Numbered from the stretch's first letter, positions 1 to 11,103 are shown. The stretch: DNA of 64,000 nucleotides from Alphaproteobacteria bacterium AO1-B (GCA_001890945.1 MLAX01000005.1:62001-126000); one strand, 5' to 3'. Program-made: numbers and translations. The notes: generated from the sequence alone by a model not told the origin.

Positions 1-76
1 CGTTTACGCCGTTGATCGTGCAGAGCGCACCAAGACCAATAAAGGCCATGAGACCTGTGCGGAACAAAATTGACAT
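1..76 (-). CDS. 5' end of an unidentified gene (partial, runs off the window)
   Basis: An open frame reads leftward from an ATG at 74-76 and leaves the window after 25 codons. The peptide begins MSILFRTGLMAFIGLGALC, a short basic start followed by a hydrophobic stretch, as in a signal peptide or first membrane segment. An AGGA-like ribosome site lies just upstream. Too little is visible to name a family. It shares direction with actR, whose stop is 140 bases upstream. Confidence 0.4.
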   Translation of the reverse strand, partial: MSILFRTGLMAFIGLGALCTINGVN

Positions 77-215
77 ATCAGTCCTGGCAGCCGAGCGCCG
101 CATTGGCGATCTCCATGAGAGCGCGATGGGATAATCAGTTGCGATTACTTAGGCAAAGTGGCACCGAAAGGGCAAGCCTCCCGTGTTTCTCACAAACCTA
201 TTGATTGGCCAGACC

Positions 216-773
216 CTAGCGTGGCGCGCGCTTTGCCAAAATACGCTGCAACGTGCGCCGGTGCATATTGAGCCGCCGGGCTGTTTCAGAAACGTTGCGA
301 TCACACAGTTCATAGACGCGCTGGATATGCTCCCAACGCACCCGGTCTGCTGACATCGGATTTTCAGGCGGCTCTGCCTTATCTTCCGGTTTCCGTGCCA
401 AAGCTGCGATGATGTCATCAGGGTCCGCAGGTTTTGCCAGATAGTCGATTGCGCCCATCTTCACCGCGGTCACTGCAGTCGCGATGTTTCCATATCCGGT
501 TAGAATGATTGCACGGGCATCAGGGCGCCGGGCCCGGATTTGCTGGATGACATCCAGACCGTTACCGTCTTCCAGCCGCATGTCGACAATTGCAAACGCC
601 GGAGCATTTTGGCTGATTTTGATGACGGCATCCTGCAAGCCGTCAGCTGTCTCCGTGCTGAAGCCGCGTTTTTCCATGGCCCGGGCCAGTCTTTGCTGGA
701 AGGGCTTGTCGTCATCAACGATGAGGAGGCTCTTGTCCTCAAGGCTTTCAATCGAAACAATCGGATCTGTCAT
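216..773 (-). CDS. actR: Redox response regulator ActR/RegA/PrrA
   Basis: This is the response regulator of the RegBA/PrrBA/ActSR global redox system, which controls respiration, carbon and nitrogen metabolism in alphaproteobacteria. The 185-residue protein has a receiver domain at about residues 14-125 with phosphoacceptor Asp64 (in AIVDMRLEDG). A short linker follows, then a Fis-type helix-turn-helix at the C-terminus (NVSETARRLNMHRRTLQRIL), a highly conserved feature of this family. The ATG at 773 was preferred to a TTG three codons upstream. The gene lies 99 bases downstream of the actS kinase gene on the same strand, so the pair is probably co-transcribed. Confidence 0.93.
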   Translation of the reverse strand: MTDPIVSIESLEDKSLLIVDDDKPFQQRLARAMEKRGFSTETADGLQDAVIKISQNAPAFAIVDMRLEDGNGLDVIQQIRARRPDARAIILTGYGNIATAVTAVKMGAIDYLAKPADPDDIIAALARKPEDKAEPPENPMSADRVRWEHIQRVYELCDRNVSETARRLNMHRRTLQRILAKRAPR

Positions 774-872
774 ACCGCACAACCGTTTATTGCTTTACGC
801 GGTTACCGCCTGTCTGGATGAAACTTGGGCAATTATTGCCAAGGCGGAACTGCATTTTCTCTGGTTATGGGG

Positions 873-2198
873 CTAATCGGTCGCTTCGTCCACTCCTTGA
901 TGCCGTTCAAAGACCTCTCGCGGCCAACTGACGCGGATCATGGCACCTCTGGACCCTGGTCCGAGATTGCCGAGCTGAACCCGGGCTCCCGTGCGCTCCA
1001 GAAGTGTTTTGGCGATAAATATACCGAGCCCCAGGCCACCCGCCGTGCCCTTGCCCCGTGATTTTCCGCCGCGAATTGACACATAAGGATCACCGATTTT
1101 GCTGAGGATCTCTTGGGCAAAGCCCGGTCCATCGTCTTCGATGGTCAGGCTGAGTGTCTTGTCGTCCCATGCGGCCGAAACGGTGACGCTGGATTTGGCA
1201 AAGTCGATCGCATTCTCAACCAGGTTACCAAGGCCATAGCGGATCGCAGCGTTTCGCGTACCGATCGGTTCCGGCCCTTCTCCCTCTAAAACCGGGTGGA
1301 TCGGCACGCCTGTACCACGATACGGATCGATCACGTCTTCAATCAGCTGCGACACCGGCATGCTCTGATAAGTCTTGTCCTCTTCGCTTGAAAGGCTCGT
1401 CAACTGCTTGAGGATCGTACGGCAGCGTTCTGCCTGTGATCGGATCAAAGCCACATCTTCGCCTCGGGGGTCACCGGCATCAAATTCATCGGAGAGTTCT
1501 TTGGCGACGAGATAAATCGTTGCCAAAGGCGTGCCGAGCTCGTGCGCCGCAGCCGTTGCCAACCCGTCCAATGCATTCAAATGCTGCTCGCGGGCCAAGA
1601 CGAGTTCCGTCGCCGCCAAGGCATCGGCCATCTGACGGGCTTCCTCGGCCACGCGAAAGGCATAGATCGCCATGAACACAAGCGTCAAAACCAGCGCGAC
1701 CCAGATGCCGACGGAATAGACCACTGGCAAACGGAACTCATTGCCCACCGGCCAGGGTAGTGGGAAATGGTAGACTGCAAGAATGCTCGCACAGAGCGTT
1801 GCCAACGCGCCCAAAAGGACCGTGTGACGCGCCGACAAACCAGCAGCCGACACCATGACCGGTGCCATCAACAAGAACGCAAAGGGATTGCCCAGCCCTC
1901 CGGTTAAGAAAAGCAGTCCGCTCATCTGCAGGATGTCATAGCCGAGCTGGATCACACCGCCGCGTTCTGACAAGCGCGTCACCGCAGGAGCTCTGATTTT
2001 CAGGAAGATATTGAGCCAAGCCGACATGGCGACGAGCGCAAAGGCAGGTACTGCCGGCAAGGGATACCCAAGTCCCACATGCACTGCGAGCAGCGCGATG
2101 GTTTGACCGCCGATCGCCAGCCAGCGAAGGCGAACGAGCGTATCGAGTTTCAGATGCCTGTGTTGCAGGAGGACGGTGGAAGTCGGATCATCAGCCAT
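873..2198 (-). CDS. actS: Redox sensor histidine kinase ActS/RegB/PrrB
   Basis: Membrane sensor kinase partner of ActR. The 441-residue protein has about six hydrophobic segments in residues 20-185. It includes the GGLGNPF sequence at about 100-106, which matches the GGxxNPF quinone-binding motif of RegB. The H-box His219 (AAAHELGTPLAT) is followed by Cys259 (QAERCRTIL), at the position of the redox-active cysteine known in RegB. A HATPase domain with N and G boxes (GNLVENAIDFA, DDGPGFA, GGLGLGIFIAK) ends the protein. A good ribosome site (AAAAGGGA) precedes the ATG. It should autophosphorylate when the quinone pool is oxidised or reduced and pass phosphate to ActR; that role is inferred from the family. 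Confidence 0.94.
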   Translation of the reverse strand: MADDPTSTVLLQHRHLKLDTLVRLRWLAIGGQTIALLAVHVGLGYPLPAVPAFALVAMSAWLNIFLKIRAPAVTRLSERGGVIQLGYDILQMSGLLFLTGGLGNPFAFLLMAPVMVSAAGLSARHTVLLGALATLCASILAVYHFPLPWPVGNEFRLPVVYSVGIWVALVLTLVFMAIYAFRVAEEARQMADALAATELVLAREQHLNALDGLATAAAHELGTPLATIYLVAKELSDEFDAGDPRGEDVALIRSQAERCRTILKQLTSLSSEEDKTYQSMPVSQLIEDVIDPYRGTGVPIHPVLEGEGPEPIGTRNAAIRYGLGNLVENAIDFAKSSVTVSAAWDDKTLSLTIEDDGPGFAQEILSKIGDPYVSIRGGKSRGKGTAGGLGLGIFIAKTLLERTGARVQLGNLGPGSRGAMIRVSWPREVFERHQGVDEATD

Positions 2199-2384
2199 CT
2201 GTCCCTTTTGATACGGTTTTCCGGGCCTGACAAGCCGCCATTCCTCACCCGGGCCTTGTGTCTGGCCCCTCTAAATGGTAGCCAGCCGGGGAATGGTGGT
2301 TGTAGGCAGACGCGGACCTGCAGCCAGTTGGGGCGGCAACGCCCTTTACCTTGAAACAGCACCGCGCAACGGAATTATACAACG

Positions 2385-2888
2385 ATGACCGACACCAATG
2401 ACGGCGGCGCAGCCCCGCAGGCGGAAGGCGCCGATGCTGCACCGGGCATGAACATCCTTGGCCAATACATCAAGGATCTTTCTTTCGAAAACCCGAATGC
2501 ACCGCGCTCCCTCATCCAGGGTGAGCAGCCGAAGCTCGACATCAATGTCAATGTTGGCGCCCAACAGGTCGGCGACGACCAGTTCGAGGTGATCCTTACC
2601 CTAAACGCCAAGGCTGAACGCCCGGACATGGTCATGTTCAATGTTGAACTGGTCTATGCAGGCCTGTTCAAGATCTCTGGCGTTCCGGCGGATCACATGC
2701 ACCCGTTCGTGATGATCGAATGCCCGCGCATGCTGTTCCCGTTTGCGCGCAACATTCTGTCTGAAGCAACCCGCAATGGTGGTTTCCCGCCGCTGATGCT
2801 CGACCCGATCGATTTCGCGCAGCTTTACCGCCAGAACATGGCGAACCAGGCAGCAGATCAGCAGGCTGGCGAGCAAAAGCCGAACTAA
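2385..2888 (+). CDS. secB: Protein-export chaperone SecB
   Basis: SecB is a cytoplasmic tetrameric chaperone that keeps preproteins unfolded and delivers them to SecA. The 167-residue product has the typical opening NILGQYIKDLSFENPNAP after a 20-residue Ala/Gly/Asp-rich head. The later segment ARNILSEATRNGGFPPLMLDP is the conserved family signature. The length is usual for alphaproteobacteria. It is transcribed divergently from actS across a 186-base gap and is followed by a strong hairpin terminator. Confidence 0.96.
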   Translation: MTDTNDGGAAPQAEGADAAPGMNILGQYIKDLSFENPNAPRSLIQGEQPKLDINVNVGAQQVGDDQFEVILTLNAKAERPDMVMFNVELVYAGLFKISGVPADHMHPFVMIECPRMLFPFARNILSEATRNGGFPPLMLDPIDFAQLYRQNMANQAADQQAGEQKPN

Positions 2889-2909
2889 GGTTTTTCTCCG
2901 TAAAAGACC

Positions 2910-2944
2910 AAAACCCGCACCGGCCTGCCCGATGCGGGTTTTTT
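2910..2944. terminator. Bidirectional terminator between secB and maeB
   Basis: A 9-base inverted repeat (AAACCCGCA / TGCGGGTTT) with a 13-base loop is followed by a T run. It lies between two convergent genes, and the A and T tracts on either side would serve both strands. Confidence 0.85.
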
Positions 2945-2966
2945 GTTGCTCGGGTAAAGACCCATT

Positions 2967-5249
2967 CTACGTCACATTGAATGCGGCGATGGCGGCCATA
3001 TTGACAATGTCGCTGTCCTTGGCGCCAAGCGGAACAATCTGGATCGACTTGTCAAACCCGACCAGAAGCGGGCCGATCACCGTTGCGCCCCCAAGCTCCT
3101 GCAACATCTTTGTCGAGATGGACGCAGAGTGGAAGGCCGGCATCACGAGAACATTCGCCGGTCCGGACAAACGGCAGAACGGATACGCGGCCATACGGTC
3201 CATATCGAGCGCAACGTCGGCGGCCATTTCGCCATCATACTCAAAGTCGACCCGGCGCCGGTCGAGGATCTTGACCGCCTCGATGACCTTTTCGGACCGT
3301 TCGCCACGCGGGTGGCCGAACGTGGAATAGGCAAGCATGGCAACGCGCGGCTCATAGCCGAGCTTACGGGCGACGTGCGCTGCTTCTTCAGCGATATCCG
3401 CCAGTTCTTCGGAATTCGGCATGTCGATCACAGCCGTATCGGCCACCAGAACGGTCCGTCCTCGGGCAAGCGCCAAAGACACCCCGATGACGCGGTGACC
3501 CGGCTTAGGATCGATGGTCGCCCGGACCGTGTCGAGCGCCACGGAGTAGTTCCGCGTCAAGCCGGTCACCATGGCGTCGGCGTCGCCCCGCGCCACCATG
3601 ATCGCGCCCCAATAGTTCCGGTCGTTGTTGACCATACGCTGGCAGTCGCGCAGCAAGTATCCGCGCCGCTGCATTCGGCCATAAAGGTATTGCGCGTAAT
3701 CAGCATTTCGATCAGACAGCCGCGCATTTTGAATGCTGATGCCAGGACGGTTGATATCGATCCCCGCGCGCTCAGCCATTGACTGGATTTCGTCTTCCCG
3801 GCCAATGAGGATGGCTTCTCCAAGTCCCTGACTGACGAAACTTGTGGCCGCCCGGATGGTCGGCTCCTCCTCACCTTCGGCAAACACGACCCGTTTCGGT
3901 TGCTGGCGCACCTTAGAGAAAATCCGCTGCAGGGTGCCGGCAACCGGGTCACGGCGCGCCGAAAGCTGATGCTTGTAGGCTTCCATGTCGACGATCGGCC
4001 GCCGGGCAACGCCTGAATCCATTGCTGCCTGGGCAACGGCTGGCGGAATTGCGTGAATAAGGCGCGGATCAAACGGAACTGGAATAATGTATTCCGGACC
4101 GAACTTGGGCCGGTTGCCGCGATAGGCGGCTGCGACTTCATCCGGCACTTCCTCGCGCGCAAGCTCGGCAAGTGCATTGGCACAGGCGACCTTCATGTCG
4201 TCGTTGATCGTGATCGCCTGAACATCCAGCGCGCCCCGGAAGATGTAAGGAAAACCAAGGACGTTGTTCACCTGGTTAGGATAATCAGACCGGCCCGTCG
4301 CAATAATCGCATCATCGCGCACTTCTGCCGCTTCCTCCGGTGTGATTTCCGGATCCGGATTTGCCATAGCAAAAATGATCGGGTTCGGCGCCATCACGCG
4401 CAACATGTCTGGCGTCAGCGCGCCTTTCACCGAGACGCCGAAGAAAACATCCGCGCCTTTGAGGGCATCATATAGGGAACGGGCCTTGGTATCGACCGCA
4501 TGAGCCGACTTCCATTGGTTCATGCCCTCTTCACGGCCCTTGTAGATCACACCCTTTGTATCGCAGAGCGTCACGTTTTCGTTCGGGATACCCATCGCCT
4601 TGATCAGCTCGATACAGGCGATGCCGGCCGCGCCCGCACCGTTACAGACCACTTTCGTGTCCTTCATGTCCCGGCCGGTGAGGTGAAGCGCGTTGATCAG
4701 GCCGGCGGCGGCGATGATCGCCGTGCCGTGCTGGTCGTCATGGAAGACGGGAATGTCCATCAATTCGCGCAGGCGTTGCTCGATGATGAAGCAGTCTGGA
4801 GCCTTGATGTCTTCCAGATTGATACCGCCGAAAGAGGGGCCCATGTAGCGCACGGAGTTGATGAACTCATCGACATCCTGCGTGTCCAGCTCCAGATCGA
4901 TCGAGTCAACATCGGCGAACCGTTTGAACAGAACCGATTTGCCCTCCATCACCGGCTTGGACGCCAGCGCGCCCAGATTTCCAAGGCCCAGAATGGCGGA
5001 GCCGTTCGAGATCACCGCAACTAGATTGCCTTTGGTGGTGTAATCGTATGCCTTACTCGGATCCTCCGCGATCGCCCGCACCGGAACGGCCACGCCCGGC
5101 GAATAGGCGAGCGACAGATCGCGTTGGGTCGCCATCGGCTTGGTCGGGGTGATTTCGAGTTTGCCGGGACGGCCTTGCTGGTGAAACTGCAGGGCTTCCT
5201 GATCTGTGAAACTGACTGATGTTTTGGAGGAAGTCTTGTCGGCGGACAT
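2967..5249 (-). CDS. maeB: Malic enzyme with C-terminal phosphotransacetylase-like domain
   Basis: Oxidatively decarboxylates malate to pyruvate, linking the TCA cycle to gluconeogenesis and NADPH or NADH supply. The 760-residue chimera has a malic enzyme N-terminal domain at about residues 20-170 ([10 protein letters not shown]), a nucleotide-binding domain ([12 protein letters not shown], about 200) and from about 440 a phosphotransacetylase-like domain ([16 protein letters not shown]). That last domain is non-catalytic but regulatory in rhizobial Dme/Tme enzymes. The length matches rhizobial Dme (NAD) and Tme (NADP); which cofactor is used cannot be read from the sequence with certainty. 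It is divergent from mutS, with 239 bases between. Confidence 0.92.
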   Translation of the reverse strand: MSADKTSSKTSVSFTDQEALQFHQQGRPGKLEITPTKPMATQRDLSLAYSPGVAVPVRAIAEDPSKAYDYTTKGNLVAVISNGSAILGLGNLGALASKPVMEGKSVLFKRFADVDSIDLELDTQDVDEFINSVRYMGPSFGGINLEDIKAPDCFIIEQRLRELMDIPVFHDDQHGTAIIAAAGLINALHLTGRDMKDTKVVCNGAGAAGIACIELIKAMGIPNENVTLCDTKGVIYKGREEGMNQWKSAHAVDTKARSLYDALKGADVFFGVSVKGALTPDMLRVMAPNPIIFAMANPDPEITPEEAAEVRDDAIIATGRSDYPNQVNNVLGFPYIFRGALDVQAITINDDMKVACANALAELAREEVPDEVAAAYRGNRPKFGPEYIIPVPFDPRLIHAIPPAVAQAAMDSGVARRPIVDMEAYKHQLSARRDPVAGTLQRIFSKVRQQPKRVVFAEGEEEPTIRAATSFVSQGLGEAILIGREDEIQSMAERAGIDINRPGISIQNARLSDRNADYAQYLYGRMQRRGYLLRDCQRMVNNDRNYWGAIMVARGDADAMVTGLTRNYSVALDTVRATIDPKPGHRVIGVSLALARGRTVLVADTAVIDMPNSEELADIAEEAAHVARKLGYEPRVAMLAYSTFGHPRGERSEKVIEAVKILDRRRVDFEYDGEMAADVALDMDRMAAYPFCRLSGPANVLVMPAFHSASISTKMLQELGGATVIGPLLVGFDKSIQIVPLGAKDSDIVNMAAIAAFNVT

Positions 5250-5488
5250 TTTGCAGGCGTTTCCTTAAATTATCGGCGCGCTTCTGAAAAGCGGGGTATG
5301 ACCTTATCGCCGGAGTATTGATGCCTCAACCCAGAGGATCTAATCCCTTATGCGGATCAAGGCTGACGGCCGTGTGAACGGTACGCCCAAGCGCCTATTC
5401 ACAACAAACATCTCTTACCGGCGGCCAATGACCGTGTTCCGCGCTTGCAGAGCTTTCCCTTCAAAGCGCGTTGTTTTAGGTATCGGGA

Positions 5489-8209
5489 ATGACCCAGACG
5501 ACCGCGCAAAAACCGGCTCCGGCGGACACCAAAGTCACGCCGATGATGGCCCAGTTCATCGAGATCAAAACCGCCAACCCGGATAGTCTTTTATTCTATC
5601 GGATGGGCGATTTTTATGAGCTTTTTTTTGAAGATGCTGAAATCGCATCGCGGGCATTGGGCATCACGCTGACCAAACGCGGCAAGCATCAGGGCGAAGA
5701 TATCCCGATGTGCGGCGTTCCGGTCCATGCCGCCGATGATTATTTGCAAAAGCTGATCGCGCTGGGCCATCGCGTCTCCGTTTGCGAACAGACCGAGGAT
5801 CCGGCGGAAGCGAAAAAACGCGGCTCGAAATCCGTTGTCCGGCGCGATGTGGTGCGTCTGGTCACGCCCGGCACATTGACGGAAGAGCGGCTTCTGGATG
5901 CCGGGGCCAACAATTACCTGATGGCACTCACCCGTTTAAAGGGCGGCTCGCTCGCGGGCGATGCGGTCTATGGTCTTGCCTGGATCGACATGTCGACCGG
6001 GTCGTTTCAGGTCTCCGAAACCGATCACCAGCGCCTTGCGGCCGATCTTGCGCAAGTGGCACCGCGCGAGTTGATCCTTGCGGACAATCTGCTGCAGGAA
6101 CAAGACGTCCGCCAGCTTGCCGAGCTCTCGGGTGGTGCGCTATCGCCTGTGCCGCGGGCGTTTTTCGACGGATCGACCGCCGCCGACCGGCTGGCGCATT
6201 ATTTTGGCGTCAAAACCCTCGACGGGTTCGGCACCTTCAGCCGCGCCGAACTTTCAGCTGCGGCTGGAATTCTCTCCTACATCGAAAAAACACAGCTCGG
6301 CGAACGCCCGCCGCTCGATCCACCGGTGCGCGAGGCCGGCGCAGGACGGATGCTCATCGACCCGGCAACCCGTGCCAACCTGGAACTCTCCCGCACACTG
6401 TCTGGTGAAAAGCAGGGCTCGCTGCTGTCCACTATCGACCGGACCGTCACTGGTGGCGGGTCCCGCCTGCTAGCGAGCCGGTTGGCCGGACCGTTGATCA
6501 ATGTGGATGCCATTCAGCGGCGCCATGATGCAGTGGCGTTCTTTCTCAACAACGAAATCATGCGCGAAGGCCTGCGCCAGACCTTGAAAGGCGCGCCAGA
6601 TATGGCCCGCGCCTTGTCTCGGATTGCGTTGAATCGCGGAGGCCCGCGCGATATCCTGTCAATCGCGCAAGGGCTGGCCGCAGCCCGCGCGGTACTTGAT
6701 CAGACCGGTACGACACCATCTGAGATCCCGGCAGAAATCGCAGCGGCCCGGTCCAGCCTCGATCAAGCGCCGCACGAGCTTGGCGCTGAATTGGTGGCCG
6801 CCATCAAGGAAGAGCCACCGCTTTTGAAACGCGACGGCAACTTCGTTGCGACCGGCTACAACGCTGACCTCGATGAATTGCGGGCGCTCCGCGATGAAAG
6901 CCGCAAGGTGATCGCCAAACTGCAGGCCGACTATGCGGAAGAGCTTGGCCTGCGCTCTTTAAAGATCAAACACAACAACGTGCTCGGCTGGTTCATCGAA
7001 GCACCGACCGCACAAACCGAGAAGCTCACCGCCGATCCCGGCCGCTTCATTCATCGCCAGACCATGGCGGGTGCCATGCGCTTCACCACAACGGAACTGG
7101 CCGATCTGGAATCCAAGATCGCCAGTGCCGGGGAGCGATCCCTTGCAATCGAGCTCGAAATTTTTGAACGCCTATCCCAGGCAATCATCGATGCCTGCGA
7201 TGCGATCAAAGCCGCCGCGCAGGGCCTCAGCATTCTGGATGTGTCCGCTGCTTTGGCAAAACTCGCACAGGACGAAAACTACGCCCGTCCTCTTGTCGAT
7301 GACAGCCGCGCCTTTGACATTAAAGCCGCGCGCCATCCGGTGGTTGAAGTCGCGCTTAAAAAAGCGGGCGGGGAAAGTTTTGTTGCCAATGACGCCAATC
7401 TCGGCCCGGAAGCGGATGAAGACATTGGCCATATCTGGCTGATCACCGGTCCGAACATGGCCGGTAAATCGACCTTCCTGCGCCAGAACGCGCTGATCGC
7501 CGTCCTCGCACAGATGGGTTCTTTCGTTCCGGCGGCCTCTGCGCATATTGGGATAGTCGACCGGCTGTTTTCCCGTGTCGGTGCGGCGGACGATCTGGCG
7601 CGCGGGCGCTCAACCTTCATGGTCGAGATGGTGGAAACCGCTGCGATCCTCAATCAGGCCGGCGACCGCTCGCTGGTGATCCTGGATGAGATCGGTCGGG
7701 GCACGGCGACCTTCGACGGGCTTTCGATTGCTTGGGCGACCATCGAACACCTGCATGAGGTCAACAAATCCCGGGCGTTGTTCGCGACCCACTATCACGA
7801 ACTCACCGCGCTTTCGGCCAAGCTGGACCGGCTCTCAAACGCCACAGTGTCGGTGAAGGAATGGAACGGCGAGGTGATCTTCCTGCACGAGATCGTTCCG
7901 GGGGCCGCCGACCGGTCTTATGGCATTCAGGTCGCCAAGCTCGCTGGTCTTCCAGCAACGGTGGTGGAGCGCTCGAAGCAGGTCCTGTCGCAGCTGGAAG
8001 AACAGGACCGCAATGCGCCCTCTCAAAATCTCATCGACGAGCTCCCGCTCTTTGCAACCCTTGCCCCACCGCCCAGCGCGCCGACCGCCGCGCAGGAGGC
8101 AGATCCAATCCACGAAGCACTCGGCGATTTTGATCCCGACGACATGACGCCGCGAGAGGCTTTGGAAGCCCTCTACAAACTGAAGGGATTGCAGGTCAAA
8201 GAGGAGTAG
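5489..8209 (+). CDS. mutS: DNA mismatch repair ATPase MutS
   Basis: MutS recognises mismatches and starts methyl-independent or MutH-less repair with MutL. The 906-residue protein carries the mismatch-contacting Phe and Glu in [11 protein letters not shown] (about residues 40-50), then connector, lever and clamp domains. The ABC-type ATPase follows, with Walker [10 protein letters not shown] near residue 655 and Walker [17 protein letters not shown] near 730. The C-terminal helix-turn-helix and oligomerisation tail ([16 protein letters not shown]) is present, so the gene is intact. Length is typical for alphaproteobacterial MutS1. Confidence 0.97.
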   Translation: MTQTTAQKPAPADTKVTPMMAQFIEIKTANPDSLLFYRMGDFYELFFEDAEIASRALGITLTKRGKHQGEDIPMCGVPVHAADDYLQKLIALGHRVSVCEQTEDPAEAKKRGSKSVVRRDVVRLVTPGTLTEERLLDAGANNYLMALTRLKGGSLAGDAVYGLAWIDMSTGSFQVSETDHQRLAADLAQVAPRELILADNLLQEQDVRQLAELSGGALSPVPRAFFDGSTAADRLAHYFGVKTLDGFGTFSRAELSAAAGILSYIEKTQLGERPPLDPPVREAGAGRMLIDPATRANLELSRTLSGEKQGSLLSTIDRTVTGGGSRLLASRLAGPLINVDAIQRRHDAVAFFLNNEIMREGLRQTLKGAPDMARALSRIALNRGGPRDILSIAQGLAAARAVLDQTGTTPSEIPAEIAAARSSLDQAPHELGAELVAAIKEEPPLLKRDGNFVATGYNADLDELRALRDESRKVIAKLQADYAEELGLRSLKIKHNNVLGWFIEAPTAQTEKLTADPGRFIHRQTMAGAMRFTTTELADLESKIASAGERSLAIELEIFERLSQAIIDACDAIKAAAQGLSILDVSAALAKLAQDENYARPLVDDSRAFDIKAARHPVVEVALKKAGGESFVANDANLGPEADEDIGHIWLITGPNMAGKSTFLRQNALIAVLAQMGSFVPAASAHIGIVDRLFSRVGAADDLARGRSTFMVEMVETAAILNQAGDRSLVILDEIGRGTATFDGLSIAWATIEHLHEVNKSRALFATHYHELTALSAKLDRLSNATVSVKEWNGEVIFLHEIVPGAADRSYGIQVAKLAGLPATVVERSKQVLSQLEEQDRNAPSQNLIDELPLFATLAPPPSAPTAAQEADPIHEALGDFDPDDMTPREALEALYKLKGLQVKEE

Positions 8210-8253
8210 GGTCGTTTAAACACCAAACAACCATAAATGCAGCAATTGGGAAT

Positions 8254-8286
8254 GCGAGTAGATCCCCGCTTGGGGGCGGGGACGAC
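8254..8286 (-). repeat. Half copy of a dispersed palindromic repeat
   Basis: Read on the minus strand, this begins GTCGTCCCCGCCCCCAAGC and ends CTACTCGC. It matches the left half of the longer element at 18394-18515, which has GTCGTCCCGGCCTTGAGCC and TTACTCGC at the same positions. It can fold into a GC hairpin (CCCCGC / GCGGGG). It lies between the convergent ends of mutS and the next gene, where it may help to stop transcription. Confidence 0.6.
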
Positions 8287-8368
8287 CACTGAAAATACAG
8301 CCATGGACTGTGGCTGATTTGGTGGGCATGGCGGAAACATCGCAGACCGGTCAAATCCAACAAGCGTC

Positions 8369-9643
8369 CTAGCCCGCCTGAACCGCCGACATAATCTCGG
8401 CCAAAGCCTCCTCGTGGATCGGGAAACCGTCTTCGCCCAGCGCCTCAAGTAAGGTCCAGTCGCCATTGCCGGAAACGGCAAGGCAAAGGGTCGCCGCCGG
8501 GTGGCCGTCCCAGTGATAGAAATAGAGGTCTCCCGCCAGAACGTCCGGAACATAGCGCGCGATACCATTGCGCATGCGGCGGTTTTCCTCCTCGATCGCG
8601 GAACATGTCTGTAGTGGAGACAACAGGGAGGTTGCCGGAATGGGCGGCGGGGGAACCTCCCGGCTTCGGCCCGCCAGCATTGTCCAGTGCGCCAGCCACC
8701 ATTGCAGTTTCTGTGGCGAGGCAATCAGTTTTAACGCCTTCAAGGCACCGGCACGCTCAGCCTCGGTCAGGTTTTTCAAGCCCGACTGGACGATATGCAG
8801 AATGCGGGCGAAGGAGAGACCCTGGTCCAGAAGCGCGCGGATCTGCAGCGTGTCCGGCCAATCGGTTTGTTTCAGGATCCTGTCCGTCATCTCGTCCTTC
8901 ATCCGAACAAGATCTTTCAATTCCAGGGTGTCGCTTTTCTGGTTGAGCGCCGCCTTAAGGGCACGGTGTTCCAGAAAGCCGGAGCCAGGCGGGACCTGTT
9001 CCAGAAGCGCAAGAAGAGACGGGTCCGGCGTTTGGCCAAGATAGCGGGTGAGTACGACTTCACGCGTTGTCTCATTGAGGGCTGTTGCGAGTTGCTGGCG
9101 TTGTTGCGGGCGCGTACGGCCTGCGGCGCAAAAGAGCTCGAGCGTCAGGGATAACGTTCCGAGCCGTCCAAGCCCGGTTTGCTGATGGACCTTGCGCCAA
9201 AGGCCCGGCGCTCGGCGGAAGAGATCCAAGAGCAGCCATTGCTGCGCGCCGAACGGTGCGGCGAACCGGGTCAGGCTCAGCGGCAGGGTCGCTATGTAAT
9301 CCTGAAACGCCTTATCCACGCCCGGTCCGGCCGCAATTCCGGTTCCAAGGGTCTTGGGATGATGGGAGAGGACGCTTTTGAGCTCTGCTTTGCGACCATA
9401 ATCCGGAGCATCGAGAACCGGCCAGTCGGGCAGAAAGTCTTCCGGTTCCCGGTTCTGACGCTGGACCTTGCAGCCAAACGGCTGGTCCCAATAGGTGTAG
9501 ATGACCGCATTTTCGCCCGACCGTTCCGCCAGACCTTCGCTAATCCAGTCGTAACTTGCATAGGTGGGCGGAAGCGCCCGGTCAGGTTTTTCATCCAACG
9601 CGAGCTGTTGCTGCTGGCCCGCCAAGTTGTCCATCATGGCCAT
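8369..9643 (-). CDS. PcfJ-like domain protein of unknown function
   Basis: A 424-residue soluble protein without a signal peptide or membrane segment. The N-terminal half is Leu/Gln-rich and mostly helical. The segment at about residues 347-390 (EEENRRMRNGIARYV, then GDLYFYHWDG, then AATLCLAV) resembles the C-terminal pattern of PcfJ-like proteins. Those have an E-G-x2-M-x2-C-V-x2-Y motif followed by a strand pair and a T-L-x-hydrophobic motif. In this protein the Cys of that motif is not kept (RNGI). The likeness is from memory and is weak evidence; the function is unknown. The ATG at 9643 has a GAGAG site upstream. Confidence 0.7.
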   Translation of the reverse strand: MAMMDNLAGQQQQLALDEKPDRALPPTYASYDWISEGLAERSGENAVIYTYWDQPFGCKVQRQNREPEDFLPDWPVLDAPDYGRKAELKSVLSHHPKTLGTGIAAGPGVDKAFQDYIATLPLSLTRFAAPFGAQQWLLLDLFRRAPGLWRKVHQQTGLGRLGTLSLTLELFCAAGRTRPQQRQQLATALNETTREVVLTRYLGQTPDPSLLALLEQVPPGSGFLEHRALKAALNQKSDTLELKDLVRMKDEMTDRILKQTDWPDTLQIRALLDQGLSFARILHIVQSGLKNLTEAERAGALKALKLIASPQKLQWWLAHWTMLAGRSREVPPPPIPATSLLSPLQTCSAIEEENRRMRNGIARYVPDVLAGDLYFYHWDGHPAATLCLAVSGNGDWTLLEALGEDGFPIHEEALAEIMSAVQAG

Positions 9644-9880
9644 GTTGCTCTCTCAAGCGCATCTGCACAGATGAAAACCTTGCGGAACCCTTCAAAAAAC
9701 GGCAACGGACCGGACGACCTCGTTTTCCGATATGCACAGGGCACCTGACGACTGGGCAATTATTGCCGACTGCTTATGGGAACTCTTTGTTGGGCACCTC
9801 CAAGTCAACATTGAACCAAAATTGTATTTTGCCTGATGACACCCCAGACGTGCCGGGGTACGGTTTCAGCATCTTTTCAG

Positions 9881-11095
9881 ATGCCTGACTCTCCCAAAGG
9901 CGATTTCGTGTCCAGTTTCAGATTTTTGCCGCGGCAAGCAATGCTGATCATTGCGCTGCAGCTCACCAACAGCATGTGTGTGTCGTCGCTCGTCCCGATG
10001 ATGGGGTATTTCATCGTCGATGGGCTGGGCGCTGACCCATGGCAGATCGGGCTCTACACCGGGCTTGTGGCTCCGCTGACGTTGCTGACCAACAGATGGG
10101 CAGGGGAGCGGCTGGACCGAGGAGTGTTGGTCCGTCCGCAGCTTTTGATTGCCGTGATCGCCTTCCTTGCCGTTGCCGGCCTCCTCACACAAACTACAGA
10201 ACTCTGGCTTTTGCTGGCACTCGTCGCCCCCTTGATGAGCCTTTCCAACATGGGCTCGGGGATCGTCTTCACCTATGGCCGCCTCTATGCAGATCAGGCC
10301 GGTCTAGATATCGGCCGGATGAATTCCTGGCTTCGCATGTCGGTTTCACTTGCATGGATGATAGGCCCGGCAGCCGCGTTTTCGATCGCAGCACAATTCG
10401 GCTTTCAGGCTACCTTTATCAGCGCCTTCGGGCTCGGTCTGGTGTATCTCGTTTTGTGGCATGTCGTGATGCCGATAGGCTTTCGCGCACCGCCCAAAGA
10501 CACATCATCCGCCGACAAGGACCCCATCAACTGGGGGCTCATAACAGCCGGACTGATCTGCCTCACTTTCGTCATCACCAATTCCCTGTTTGTCTCAGTG
10601 ATGCCGCTTTACTTCATCGATCAAGTCGGCCTTCCGGGGTTCACACCCGGTCTGTCACTGTCGGTGAAATGCCTTCTGGAGGTCATCATCATCCTGGCAT
10701 CCGTCCGTTTGTCGGAACGATTTGGTGTGCGCACGATCCTGCTCTTTTCAGCAGGTCTTGCAGTCATCGACATGTTGTTGTTCGCGCAGGTGAATGAAGT
10801 CTGGCAGGTCGCGGCAGTCGCTGTGTTGGAGGGCATTCATTACGGCCTCTTCGCCGGAGTTGCGATTACATTCGTGCAGAGCTTTGCCCCTGACCGGCCT
10901 GGGCGGGCGACAGCTGTTTACATGAACAGCCTGTTCCTGGGCGGCATGATCGGCAGCGTTTCAATGGGCTTTATTGCGTCGGCTGCCGACTACCGCGCGG
11001 TGCTGTATGTCGCCTCGGCAATGTCTTTGGTAGGTACAGCCGTTCTGCTCGCCACCGCCCGGTTGAGGCCCGCTCCGGAAACAAGGCCGGTTTGA
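9881..11095 (+). CDS. MFS transporter, possibly SetA-like exporter
   Basis: A 12-helix major facilitator protein of about 404 residues. It has two six-helix halves joined by a hydrophilic loop near residue 205 (RAPPKDTSSADKD). The short loop between helices 2 and 3 carries the family-A-like motif (NRWAGERLDRG), and the fourth to fifth helix region resembles sugar efflux transporters of the SetA/SetB type. The substrate is unknown. The start is uncertain: ATG 9881 lacks a clear ribosome site, whereas GTG 9908 has AAAGG seven bases upstream. The stop is 8 bases from the convergent DUF2244 gene. Confidence 0.85.
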   Translation: MPDSPKGDFVSSFRFLPRQAMLIIALQLTNSMCVSSLVPMMGYFIVDGLGADPWQIGLYTGLVAPLTLLTNRWAGERLDRGVLVRPQLLIAVIAFLAVAGLLTQTTELWLLLALVAPLMSLSNMGSGIVFTYGRLYADQAGLDIGRMNSWLRMSVSLAWMIGPAAAFSIAAQFGFQATFISAFGLGLVYLVLWHVVMPIGFRAPPKDTSSADKDPINWGLITAGLICLTFVITNSLFVSVMPLYFIDQVGLPGFTPGLSLSVKCLLEVIIILASVRLSERFGVRTILLFSAGLAVIDMLLFAQVNEVWQVAAVAVLEGIHYGLFAGVAITFVQSFAPDRPGRATAVYMNSLFLGGMIGSVSMGFIASAADYRAVLYVASAMSLVGTAVLLATARLRPAPETRPV

Positions 11096-11103
11096 AGGAT
11101 CCT

